Below are positions 52,975 through 60,894 of a stretch of 64,000 nucleotides of DNA, in pieces (within the stretch, counting starts at the first letter, position 1; every line of letters begins with the position of its first letter). This DNA comes from Pseudomonas sp. FP1742 (GTDB taxonomy: Bacteria > Pseudomonadota > Gammaproteobacteria > Pseudomonadales > Pseudomonadaceae). Under the pieces are notes generated by a model. That model did no database searches and was not told the DNA's origin. It saw only the letters and a list, made by a program, of their open reading frames with translations. The stretch is from positions 1,674,001 through 1,738,000 of the forward strand of contig NZ_CP117460.1 in assembly GCF_030687145.1 (NCBI RefSeq). Direction: 5' to 3'. The position numbers were made by a program, and so were the translations under genes.

Positions 52975-54023
52975 CCAGTTTCAAGATCGGCGACCGCTCG
53001 ATCGGTGCCGATGCGCCGCCCTTCATCATTGCCGAGATGAGCGGCAACCATAACCAGTCGCTGGACGTGGCGCTGCACATCGTCGAAGCCGCGGCCAAGG
53101 CCGGCGCGCATGCCTTGAAGCTGCAAACCTATACCGCCGAAACCATGACCCTGGACCTGTCCGAAGGCGAGTTCTTCATCAAGGACCCCAACAGCCTGTG
53201 GGCCGGTTCTTCGCTGTATGCGCTGTACGAAAAGGCCCACACGCCGTGGGAATGGCACGCGCCGATATTTGCCCGGGCCAAAGAACTGGGCATGCTGGCG
53301 TTCTCCACACCCTTCGATGACACCGCGGTGGACTTCCTCGAAAGCCTCGACGTGCCGGCCTACAAGATCGCCAGCTTCGAGAACACCGATCTGCCGTTGA
53401 TCCGGCGGGTCGCGGCCACCGGCAAGCCCCTGATCATTTCCACCGGCATGGCCAGCCTCGCCGAGCTCGATGAAACCGTGCGTGCCGCTCGAGAGGCCGG
53501 TTGCAAGGACCTGGTGTTGCTCAAGTGCACCAGCACATACCCGGCAACGCCCGCCAACAGCAACGTGCGCACGATTCCTCATCTGCGCGAGTTGTTTGGC
53601 TGTGAAGTCGGTTTGTCCGACCATTCGATGGGCGTCGGGGTGTCTGTCGCCGCCGTAGCGCTGGGGGCGACGGTGGTGGAAAAACACTTCACCCTCGATC
53701 GTGCCGCCGGTGGGGTGGACGCCAGTTTCTCCCTGGAACCGGCCGAACTCGCCAGCCTGGTGATCGAAACCGAACGGGCCTGGCAGGCCATGGGCCAGGT
53801 GCATTACGGCGTGACTGAAGCCGAGCGCAAATCCTTGGTGTACCGCCGGTCGTTGTATATCACCCAGGATATGGTCGCCGGAGAGCCTTTTACCGCCGCC
53901 AATCTGCGGGCCATCCGTCCAGGCCTGGGGCTGGCCCCGAAACACGCTGAAACCCTTCTGGGCCGCCGCGCCCGCCAGGCGATCAAGCGTGGAACGCCGC
54001 TGGACTGGTCGTTGGTCGAATAA
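52971..54023 (+). CDS. pseI: Pseudaminic acid synthase, PseI
   Basis: A 350-residue NeuB-family enzyme condensing the free 6-deoxy-AltdiNAc sugar with phosphoenolpyruvate. FIIAEMSGNHNQSLDVALHIVEAAAKAGAHALKLQTYTAETMTL is the TIM-barrel start, SDHSMGVGVSVAAVALGATVVEKHFTLDRAAGG is the catalytic end, and the C-terminal SAF domain (KRGTPLDWSLVE region) is an antifreeze-like lid. It overlaps pseG by ATGA, and is last in the 14.7-kb operon. Confidence 0.95.
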   Translation: MTSFKIGDRSIGADAPPFIIAEMSGNHNQSLDVALHIVEAAAKAGAHALKLQTYTAETMTLDLSEGEFFIKDPNSLWAGSSLYALYEKAHTPWEWHAPIFARAKELGMLAFSTPFDDTAVDFLESLDVPAYKIASFENTDLPLIRRVAATGKPLIISTGMASLAELDETVRAAREAGCKDLVLLKCTSTYPATPANSNVRTIPHLRELFGCEVGLSDHSMGVGVSVAAVALGATVVEKHFTLDRAAGGVDASFSLEPAELASLVIETERAWQAMGQVHYGVTEAERKSLVYRRSLYITQDMVAGEPFTAANLRAIRPGLGLAPKHAETLLGRRARQAIKRGTPLDWSLVE

Positions 54024-54253
54024 CCGCTTGTGGGGCTGATTCGGCAAAATAGCGTGACCTGCGAGTCATAACGCGCATCTTCACTGTATTGTATAAATAG
54101 GGAAGAGGGCGCCTGGCCTGTTTTTGGCTCAGTGATGGCCTTTTACTCTTCCCGCTGTCACCTCCTTGAGGGCGACGTTTTTTCGGTGTTTGTCGGCGCC
54201 CCTCGATTCCTTGCGAGCGGTGGTATTGGGCTGTTTATTATTGGGAAGCCGTA

Positions 54254-55180
54254 ATGATTGGCATAAAGAGCATTGCGAGCTACGTTCCTGTAGCCGGCGT
54301 GGACAATTACGCACAAGGTGCAAAATTCGAAAAGGATGAAGAATTCATCCTGGGCAAGATCGGTTCGGCCTTCCTGCCGCGCAAAGACGCCGGGCAAGAA
54401 ACCTCGGACCTGTGTGTCGAAGCAGTCAATGCGCTGTTCGCCAACAACCCTGAATTGAAGCGCGAAGCGATCGACGTGCTGATCGTCGTGACCCAGAACG
54501 GCGACGAAGAAGGTCTGCCGCACACCGCCGCCATCGTTCAGGACAAGCTGGGCCTGCCAACGACCGTGGCGGCGTTCGATATTTCCCTGGGCTGCTCCGG
54601 TTATGTCTACGGCATCTACGCTATCAAGGGTTTCATGGAAGCCGCCGGCCTGAAAAATGGCTTGCTGGTGACCGCCGATCCGTATTCGAAGATCGTCGAC
54701 CCGGAAGATCGCAATACCACTATGTTGTTCGGCGATGCCGCCACTGCCACCTGGATGGGCGAAGACGCGCCATGGCAGTTGGGCAAGGCCAAGTTCGGCA
54801 CCGACGGTTCCGGCGCGCCGCACCTGAAGGTCACCGATGGCGTGTTCTTCATGAATGGCCGTCAGGTCTTCAACTTTGCGCTGCTCAAAGTGCCGGCGCA
54901 TTTGCATGAGCTCCTTGCTGACTCGGGCCTGACGGCCGACGATATCGATGCTTTCTGCATTCACCAGGGCAGTGCGGCGATTGTCGACGCCGTGGCACGA
55001 CGCTTCGAGGGCGAGCCCGAGAAGTTCCTCAAGGACATGGTCGAGACCGGTAACACCGTGTCGTCGAGCATTCCATTGCTGCTGGAAAAACACGTGCTCG
55101 ATTCCAAGTGGAAACGTGTGGCACTCAGCGGTTTCGGTGTTGGTTTGTCTTGGGGGTCGGCGATCATCTATCGTCCTTGA
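54254..55180 (+). CDS. 3-oxoacyl-ACP synthase III, flagellar glycosylation type
   Basis: A 308-residue KAS III. Active-site Cys (DISLGCSGYVYGIY), His (CIHQGSAAIVD) and Asn (VETGNTVSSSIP) are present. Housekeeping FabH serves fatty-acid synthesis. This one sits in the glycosylation island, like the fabH-type ORF3 in P. syringae, where it is thought to supply an acyl group for a modified sugar. The start ATG at 54254 follows GGGAAGCCGTA. A 230-bp gap upstream separates it from pseI, with a TATAAA-like element at about 54091. Confidence 0.9.
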   Translation: MIGIKSIASYVPVAGVDNYAQGAKFEKDEEFILGKIGSAFLPRKDAGQETSDLCVEAVNALFANNPELKREAIDVLIVVTQNGDEEGLPHTAAIVQDKLGLPTTVAAFDISLGCSGYVYGIYAIKGFMEAAGLKNGLLVTADPYSKIVDPEDRNTTMLFGDAATATWMGEDAPWQLGKAKFGTDGSGAPHLKVTDGVFFMNGRQVFNFALLKVPAHLHELLADSGLTADDIDAFCIHQGSAAIVDAVARRFEGEPEKFLKDMVETGNTVSSSIPLLLEKHVLDSKWKRVALSGFGVGLSWGSAIIYRP

Positions 55181-55212
55181 ACCTCGGTTCTTTAGTCAAA
55201 GAAAGCCAGACA

Positions 55213-55255
55213 CAAAAATAGCGTTCAAGGTGTAACCTTGAGCGCTATTTTTTTT
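55213..55255 (+). terminator. Rho-independent terminator after KAS III
   Basis: AATAGCGTTCAAGGT pairs with ACCTTGAGCGCTATT (one G-U pair) around GTA and is followed by seven or more T residues. The stem is 15 bp. The maf-like gene begins 22 bp further on. Confidence 0.93.
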
Positions 55256-55277
55256 GCCCGAATTACAGCGAGGCGCC

Positions 55278-56570
55278 ATGAGCGAGTTTTTTCAACCCAA
55301 CGCCGACCTCATCCAGCGTCGCTGGCCGGCCGTGGCTGAGCGTCTGTTGACTGAAGATCCGGGGCCGCTGCAGGCCGATCTGGTGGAAGGGCTCGGCTCG
55401 ACCCTGAGCATCAACGGCATTCAGTTGACCAGTCGCCATGACCGTACCCGCGAGGCCAGGCTTCAGGCCGACAGCCTGCCCATCGACAGTCCGGTGCTGC
55501 ATGTCTACGGCACCGGTCTAGGCGATTTGCAGATGGAGATACTGCAGCGCGACGGGCTTGAGCGTTTGCATGTGCACATCCTCAACGGCGCGGTGTTTGC
55601 GCTAGTGCTGCAACTGCTCGATCAGCAGCAGTGGCTCAGCGATCCGCGAGTCGAGTTGCTGTATGCCGGTGATCTGAAAGAAATCCAGCTGCCGTTCTTT
55701 GCCTTGCCGTCCGAGCTGGTATTGGCCGATGACTTCAATGCCAGGATCCGTGACCGTTTGATTAGCGAAACTCACCTGGCCTTCAATAATCGCGAGTTCG
55801 ACCCTCAGGCCCCGGACATCGTCGAGCGCTTGCAGGCGAGTCTGGAGTTGGTGCAGGGCGATCGAGATGTGGCCGAGTTATTCGGCTCGCGCAAAGGGCA
55901 AGAGGTCTTCGTCATTGCCACGGGGCCTAGCCTCGAGCAGCATTTCGAGACCTTGCACGCGATTCGCAATCAGGCCGATCGGCCATTGTTCATCTGCGTC
56001 GACACTGCTTACCGACCGCTGCTCAATCACGGGATCCGACCCGATGTGGTGGTCAGCATCGACCAACGCATCTCGGCCCGGCATCTACCGCCCGAAGATA
56101 CGGTCGACATTACCCTGGCCTATATGCCCATGGTCGACCCTCAGGTTCTGGCTGCCTGGCAAGGGCCGCGATACGCCGGTTATTCCGCTAGCCCGATCTA
56201 CCAGCAACTACGTCGTCAATTACCCAAGGGCGAGCTATATGTCGGCGGCAGCGTGATTCATCCCGCGGTGGACTTGGCGGTGAAGATGGGCGCGGCGCAG
56301 ATCACCCTGTTCGGAGCTGACTTTGCCTTCCCCAACGATAAGACCCACGCGGGCTGGAACGATGGTGACCTGGGGCCACAACTGAAAGCGGCCAAGCACT
56401 GGGTGCTCGATGGTCATGGTCAACGTATCAAGACCCAGCTCAATTTCCGTAGCTATCTGTGTGAACTGGAGCGATTTATCGCCGGCCATCCGCAAGTGCG
56501 CTTCTATAACAGCAGTCGGGCAGGGGCAATGATCGCCGGAACGGCTTTTCATCCGGAGTTGGCGTCATGA
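55278..56570 (+). CDS. Maf/DUF115 family flagellin glycosyltransferase
   Basis: A 430-residue protein of the DUF115/6-hydroxymethylpterin diphosphokinase MptE-like family. The core, about residues 205-390, has EVFVIATGPSLEQHFETL, FICVDTAYRPLLNHGIRPDVVVSIDQR, YVGGSVIHPAVDLAVKMGAAQITLFGADFAF. Motility accessory factors of this type transfer pseudaminic or legionaminic acid to flagellin Ser/Thr, which matches the Pse genes upstream. Starts at ATG 55278 after GCGAGGCGCC. Confidence 0.85.
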   Translation: MSEFFQPNADLIQRRWPAVAERLLTEDPGPLQADLVEGLGSTLSINGIQLTSRHDRTREARLQADSLPIDSPVLHVYGTGLGDLQMEILQRDGLERLHVHILNGAVFALVLQLLDQQQWLSDPRVELLYAGDLKEIQLPFFALPSELVLADDFNARIRDRLISETHLAFNNREFDPQAPDIVERLQASLELVQGDRDVAELFGSRKGQEVFVIATGPSLEQHFETLHAIRNQADRPLFICVDTAYRPLLNHGIRPDVVVSIDQRISARHLPPEDTVDITLAYMPMVDPQVLAAWQGPRYAGYSASPIYQQLRRQLPKGELYVGGSVIHPAVDLAVKMGAAQITLFGADFAFPNDKTHAGWNDGDLGPQLKAAKHWVLDGHGQRIKTQLNFRSYLCELERFIAGHPQVRFYNSSRAGAMIAGTAFHPELAS

Positions 56571-56836
56571 GCGGGCTTCAATCCTTTGTCGTCGACTCAG
56601 AGCACTGTGCTGCATTGTTCCGTTTGGGACGTGATGTAGAAGCAGGGCTGGCGATGATCGAATTGATCGAAGCGCTGCAGTCGTCCTTCGATCTGATGCC
56701 GCAGCTTACTCAGCAGCAGTGGGTGCTGTTGCTCAGCCAGATGTTCGAGTGTCAGGAGGCGCAGAACTGGCTGGCGCTGGCCGACTACCTGGAATACGAG
56801 CTGGTCAGGTTGCTGCGCGACAGTCTGTCCATTTAA
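56567..56836 (+). CDS. Small protein coupled to the Maf-like gene
   Basis: An 89-residue helical, acidic protein. It starts with an ATGA overlap with the preceding gene. MSGLQSFVVDSEHCAALFRL then GRDVEAGLAMIELIEALQSS; it has no membrane helix or signal peptide. It ends in LADYLEYELVRLLRDSLSI, with a pattern of amphipathic helices reminiscent of small chaperones. No family recognised. Its position suggests a partner of the Maf-like transferase or of flagellin. Confidence 0.65.
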   Translation: MSGLQSFVVDSEHCAALFRLGRDVEAGLAMIELIEALQSSFDLMPQLTQQQWVLLLSQMFECQEAQNWLALADYLEYELVRLLRDSLSI

Positions 56837-56983
56837 ACAATTTCTCTTCTGCCGGTGCAGGCGAGTTCTCGCCAGTTCGTCACCGGCATTATCCTGACGT
56901 CATTTTTTTCGCTGTCCGAACACTGTCAGCCCCTTGATTTACGAGGGGTGGCAACGTGATGGCAAATATTTTTCAAAATCCCC

Positions 56984-57010
56984 TAAAGCAAGTTGCAATC
57001 CCGACGATAA
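56984..57010 (+). promoter_or_regulatory. FliA (sigma-28) promoter of fliC
   Basis: TAAAGCAA, 11 bases, GACGATAA closely matches TAAAGTTT-N11-GCCGATAA (all four TAAA positions and 7 of 8 at -10). It is 80 bp upstream of the flagellin start codon. The remainder of the 254-bp gap upstream shows no gene. Confidence 0.85.
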
Positions 57011-57090
57011 CTATTACGAAGGTTCTCTAGGCCATACCCGGCGGTTGCCAGGGCCGGAAGCCGCAGTACCCAACCAACGAGGAATTCGTC

Positions 57091-57942
57091 ATGGCTTTAA
57101 CAGTAAACACCAACGTCACATCGTTGAACGTTCAGAAAAACCTGAACCGCGCTTCCGACGCTCTGTCGACGTCGATGACTCGCCTGTCTTCCGGCCTGAA
57201 AATCAACAGCGCCAAAGACGACGCCGCCGGCCTGCAAATCGCTACCCGTATGACTTCGCAGATCCGCGGTCAGACCATGGCTATCAAAAACGCCAACGAC
57301 GGTATCTCGATCGCTCAGACCGCTGAAGGCGCGATGCAAGAATCGACCAACATTCTGCAGCGTATGCGTGAACTGGCTGTTCAATCGCGAAACGACTCGA
57401 ACGGCACTGCTGACCGTGCGGCTCTGAACAAAGAATTCGCTTCGATGTCGGACGAGCTGACTCGTATCGCCAAGTCGACCAACCTGAACGGCAAGAACCT
57501 GATCGACGGCACTGCTGGCACCATGACCTTCCAGGTTGGTTCCAACACTGGCGCTACCAACCAGATCACCCTGACCCTGGACAGCGGCTTCGACGCAGCT
57601 ACCCTGTCGGTTGACTCGGCTACCGTACAGATCACTGGTAACAACTCGGCTACCGCCGAAGCTTCGATGAACAACGCGCTGACCAAAATCGACGCCGCTC
57701 TGGCCAAGATCAACTCCAGCCGTGCTGACCTCGGTGCTGCACAAAACCGTCTGTCGAGCACCATCTCCAACCTGCAGAACATCAACGAAAACGCCAGTGC
57801 TGCACTGGGTCGCGTACAAGATACCGACTTCGCTGCCGAAACTGCTCAGCTGACCAAGCAACAAACTCTGCAACAAGCTTCCACCGCAGTTCTGGCCCAG
57901 GCCAACCAACTGCCATCCGCTGTACTGAAACTGCTTCAGTAA
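57091..57942 (+). CDS. fliC: Flagellin
   Basis: A 283-residue flagellin, shorter than the 394-residue b-type of P. aeruginosa PAO1-like strains. N-terminal D0/D1 (about 1-140) and C-terminal D1/D0 (about 195-283, ending SAVLKLLQ) are conserved, while the variable centre is only some 60 residues and Thr/Ser-rich (NTGATNQITLTLDSGFDAAT), the likely glycosylation zone. The flg22 region lies at residues 30-51 and includes the core GLKINSAKDDAAGLQIA. GAGGAATT precedes the ATG. Transcribed from a sigma-28 promoter and followed by a terminator. Confidence 0.97.
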   Translation: MALTVNTNVTSLNVQKNLNRASDALSTSMTRLSSGLKINSAKDDAAGLQIATRMTSQIRGQTMAIKNANDGISIAQTAEGAMQESTNILQRMRELAVQSRNDSNGTADRAALNKEFASMSDELTRIAKSTNLNGKNLIDGTAGTMTFQVGSNTGATNQITLTLDSGFDAATLSVDSATVQITGNNSATAEASMNNALTKIDAALAKINSSRADLGAAQNRLSSTISNLQNINENASAALGRVQDTDFAAETAQLTKQQTLQQASTAVLAQANQLPSAVLKLLQ

Positions 57943-57959
57943 TAGTCGGGTGAGTTTTA

Positions 57960-57995
57960 GCGGGGGAGTGCGCATGTCGCGCTCTCTCGCTTTTT
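57960..57995 (+). terminator. Rho-independent terminator of fliC
   Basis: GCGGGGGAGTGCG pairs with CGCGCTCTCTCGC (with three G-U pairs) around CATGT and is followed by TTTTT, 17 bp after the stop. Confidence 0.82.
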
Positions 57996-58014
57996 ACTTT
58001 AAGAGGTGATGGAC

Positions 58015-58380
58015 ATGGATATGAGCGTCAAGCTGAACTTGTCTTATCCTGCGGCCCAGCAGGCGACGACTGTTGCCGATAAGCCTGCGGAGAAACCTCG
58101 AGCGGAAATTGCGCCATTGGTTGCCGTCAAGGAAGAAGGTAAAAACGACCAGACCGAACAGGACAAGCTGAAGATGGCCGTTCAGGAAATTGAAAAGTTC
58201 GTTCAGTCGGTCAAACGCAATCTGGAATTCTCGATCGACGAGCCTTCGGGCAAAGTGGTCGTCAAGGTCATTGCCAGCGAATCCGGTGAGGTGATCCGTC
58301 AGATCCCCAACGAAGAAGTCCTGAAGCTGGCCAATAGTTTGAATGATGCAAGCAGCCTGTTGTTCAGCGCAAAAGTCTGA
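58015..58380 (+). CDS. flaG: Flagellar protein FlaG
   Basis: A 121-residue FlaG-family protein between fliC and fliD, its usual place. The C-terminal region LKMAVQEIEKFVQSVKRNLEFSIDEPSGKVVVKVIASESGEVIRQIPNEEVLKLA is diagnostic. Family members affect filament length. I place the start at ATG 58015 (MDMSVKLNLSYP), with AAGAGGT about 8 bases upstream; ATG 58009 or GTG 58006 are alternatives. Confidence 0.9.
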   Translation: MDMSVKLNLSYPAAQQATTVADKPAEKPRAEIAPLVAVKEEGKNDQTEQDKLKMAVQEIEKFVQSVKRNLEFSIDEPSGKVVVKVIASESGEVIRQIPNEEVLKLANSLNDASSLLFSAKV

Positions 58381-58384
58381 CAGC

Positions 58385-58400
58385 TGGCACGAATTTTGTT
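58385..58400 (+). promoter_or_regulatory. RpoN-like promoter of fliD
   Basis: TGGCACGAATTTTGTT matches the -24 element perfectly, but the -12 reads TTGT rather than TTGC at the required spacing. A TTGCT occurs three bases further downstream, out of register. It lies 78 bp upstream of fliD. Confidence 0.4.
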
Positions 58401-58462
58401 GCTATGTTCTTTTGGGCGTTGTAGTGGTCAAAAGGCCGGCGACACACTGAAGGGAGTTCCAC

Positions 58463-59893
58463 ATGGCAAGTCCAATTCTACCGGGCACGGGTTTAGGCTC
58501 CGGCCTTGATACCGGTGCTATCGTCAAGGCCTTGGTGAACGCCGACAAAGCGGCCAAACAAGGTCAGATCGACCGTGGGACCACCACCAATACGGCGAGC
58601 ATTTCCGGGATTGGTACCTTGAAGTCGCTGCTGGCGACGTTCCAGAAAACCCTCTCTGACCTGGGCAGCACCACAAGCCCTCAGTTCACCGGTTTTGCGG
58701 CAACGTCCTCCGATGTCAAGGTACTGACCGCCACGTCCAGTAACGCGGCTGTTTCCGGTAGCTATGCCGTGGAGGTCACCAAACTTGCGACCTCGTCGAA
58801 AGTTGCCAGCGCGGCGTTTGCCGGCGGCACAAGCAGTGCGATCCCGGCAGGTACGCTGACCATCACCCAAAATGGCAAAAGCTACCCGGTCACCGTAGGG
58901 GCAGGTGCGACCCTGCAATCTGTGCGTGACTCGATCAACACCCAATATCAGTCCAGTGGCTTGAGCGCCAACATCGTGACCGACAGTTTCGGCTCGCGAC
59001 TGGTGCTGGGGTCTACCACTACGGGCGCAGGTTCCGATATTTCCGCCAGCGGCATCGCCGGTCTGGAAATCGATGGAACGACCCTGATGGCCGCCACACC
59101 GACTGCCACTTCTTCGGGGGCTATCGGCAGCCTGGCACAGGATGCTGCATTCACCGTCGACGGGCTGTCGCTGACCAGTTCGTCCAATACGGTCGACAAG
59201 TCGATTTCGGGATTGACGCTGAACCTGCTGACGGTCGGCAAGTCGACGGTCAACGTCGCGTCCAACAACGACGGTCTGAAGGCTTCGATCCAGAAGTTCG
59301 TCGACGCGTACAACGCTGTCGCTAATGCTGTGACTTCTTTGACCAAGCCGTCTCTGGACGACGATGGCAAGCTGACCGTAGCCGCGGCGCTGACCGGTGA
59401 CCCGTTGCCGCGTTCGATTCTCGATGCCCTGCGCGGGCCGCTGTCCCAGACTGGTGCCGGGGATAAGCTGACTGTACTGTCGCAACTGGGGATTACCACG
59501 AATCAGAAGACGGGTGCGCTGGATTTCGACTCGACGAAATTTACCGCAGCCATGAATGACAAGAAGCTGGGTGGTGAGGTTCAGACGCTGTTTACCGGAA
59601 CCAACGGTCTGATTGAGCGCATGAACAATGTGATCAAACCATTCACTGAGTCGAAAATGGTCAACGGGAAAAGCGTCGACTCGATTCTGGATGCGCGCTC
59701 CAAGGCACTTGATGTGACGAAGAAGCGTCTGACCAATGACCAGGCAGCGCTGGACCGCCGAATCGAAACCCTGACCGCGGTACTGACCAAAAAGTACAAT
59801 GACATGGATACGCTTGTCGGCAAGCTGAAAGCCACCGCCAGTAACATCACTTCGATGTTTGAAGCCATGACTGCGCAGCAGAAGAACTCGTAA
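58463..59893 (+). CDS. fliD: Flagellar filament cap protein FliD
   Basis: A 476-residue cap protein (HAP2). The N-terminal ILPGTGLGSGLDTGAIVKALVNADKAAKQGQID and the C-terminal DQAALDRRIETLTAVLTKKYNDMDTLVGKLKATASNITSMFEAM coiled coil are typical. The pentameric cap directs flagellin polymerisation, and in pseudomonads also mediates mucin adhesion. GAAGGGAGTT precedes the ATG. Followed by a terminator and fliS. Confidence 0.96.
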   Translation: MASPILPGTGLGSGLDTGAIVKALVNADKAAKQGQIDRGTTTNTASISGIGTLKSLLATFQKTLSDLGSTTSPQFTGFAATSSDVKVLTATSSNAAVSGSYAVEVTKLATSSKVASAAFAGGTSSAIPAGTLTITQNGKSYPVTVGAGATLQSVRDSINTQYQSSGLSANIVTDSFGSRLVLGSTTTGAGSDISASGIAGLEIDGTTLMAATPTATSSGAIGSLAQDAAFTVDGLSLTSSSNTVDKSISGLTLNLLTVGKSTVNVASNNDGLKASIQKFVDAYNAVANAVTSLTKPSLDDDGKLTVAAALTGDPLPRSILDALRGPLSQTGAGDKLTVLSQLGITTNQKTGALDFDSTKFTAAMNDKKLGGEVQTLFTGTNGLIERMNNVIKPFTESKMVNGKSVDSILDARSKALDVTKKRLTNDQAALDRRIETLTAVLTKKYNDMDTLVGKLKATASNITSMFEAMTAQQKNS

Positions 59894-59905
59894 CCCTTAG
59901 AGTGC

Positions 59906-59947
59906 CAAAAGCCCGGCAGCGTTTTCACGCTCCGGGCTTTTTGTTTT
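59906..59947 (+). terminator. Rho-independent terminator of fliD
   Basis: AAAAGCCCGG pairs with CCGGGCTTTT around a 15-base loop containing CAGCG/CGCT, followed by TTGTTTTTG. It is 13 bp after the fliD stop. Confidence 0.9.
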
Positions 59948-60019
59948 TGAATCTAAAGTTTTTTGACGCGTCGTCGATACACTGATTATGCGAACCACAG
60001 AATTCTGATGAGGTACAAC

Positions 60020-60415
60020 ATGAATCCAATGTTAGCCCTTCGCCAATACCAGAAGATTGGCGCTCAGGCGCAAACTTCCGAAGCCAGCCCTCATCGTCTG
60101 GTGCAGATGCTGATGGAAGGCGGTCTGGATCGTATCGCCCAGGCCAAAGGCGCGATGGAGCGCAAGGATATTCCGAACAAAGGTGTTCTGATCGGCAAGG
60201 CCATCGGCATCATCGGTGGTCTGCGTGAAGGCCTGGATCTGGAAAATCAGGCTGAATCGGTGGGTGAGCTGGATAACCTGTATACCTACATGATGAAGCG
60301 TCTGGCTGAAGCCAACATCAAGACCGATCCCAGGATCCTCGACGAAGTCGCCGACCTGCTCCGTACGGTCAAAGATGGTTGGGACGCCATTGCCGCGCCG
60401 GGCCCGCAGTTTTAA
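60020..60415 (+). CDS. fliS: Flagellin export chaperone FliS
   Basis: A 131-residue four-helix chaperone. MLALRQYQKIGAQAQTSEASPHRLVQMLMEGGLDRIAQAKGAM is the conserved flagellin-binding start, and GLDLENQAESVGELDNLYTYMMKRLAEANIKTDPRILDEVADLLRTVKDGWDAI the typical end. It prevents premature polymerisation in the cytosol. ATG at 60020 behind GAGG. The downstream fliT-like gene starts 11 bp later. Confidence 0.95.
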   Translation: MNPMLALRQYQKIGAQAQTSEASPHRLVQMLMEGGLDRIAQAKGAMERKDIPNKGVLIGKAIGIIGGLREGLDLENQAESVGELDNLYTYMMKRLAEANIKTDPRILDEVADLLRTVKDGWDAIAAPGPQF

Positions 60416-60425
60416 GGAGATCACC

Positions 60426-60722
60426 ATGAGTCTTGTATTGCAGCGAATCGAACAAACCCGGGACGCCCTGGTCGAGGCATTGGCCGAGCGCAACTGGGAA
60501 GCCATCGGTGAATTGGACCTGGCTTGTCGTTCCTGCATGGAAGACGTCTTGAGTGAAGCTTCGGTGGACGAGACCGCGTTGCGCGACAACCTTGAGGAGT
60601 TGCTGGGGGTGTATAAGCAGCTTCTGGCAGCGGCGACGGGGGAGCGTCAGGCGATAGTCGACGAGATGTCGCAGATCCACCAAGCGCAGAACGCGGCAAA
60701 GGTTTACCATCTGTTTGGTTAA
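60426..60722 (+). CDS. FliT-like flagellar chaperone
   Basis: A 98-residue helical protein right after fliS. RIEQTRDALVEALAERNWEAIGELDLACRSCMEDVLSE and an amphipathic C-terminal region are compatible with FliT, chaperone of FliD and modulator of the flagellar master regulator in enterics. Sequence identity to FliT is low, so the assignment relies on size, helix pattern and place. AAGGAGATCACC precedes the ATG. Confidence 0.7.
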   Translation: MSLVLQRIEQTRDALVEALAERNWEAIGELDLACRSCMEDVLSEASVDETALRDNLEELLGVYKQLLAAATGERQAIVDEMSQIHQAQNAAKVYHLFG

Positions 60723-60894
60723 TTAACCCTCAGTTAATCCAAACATAGTGCGCCATAAATTTGACTGTGCACGGTTTTTTGACTTAACTAGTGGCTGGTT
60801 CCAGATTTCAGGCGTCTACAGGCACAACGTGTCTGCAAGCGTCTAGCTTGCCCCTCATTTTGGGCATTGAGTTGACTAGGGAAGTTGCTATTGC

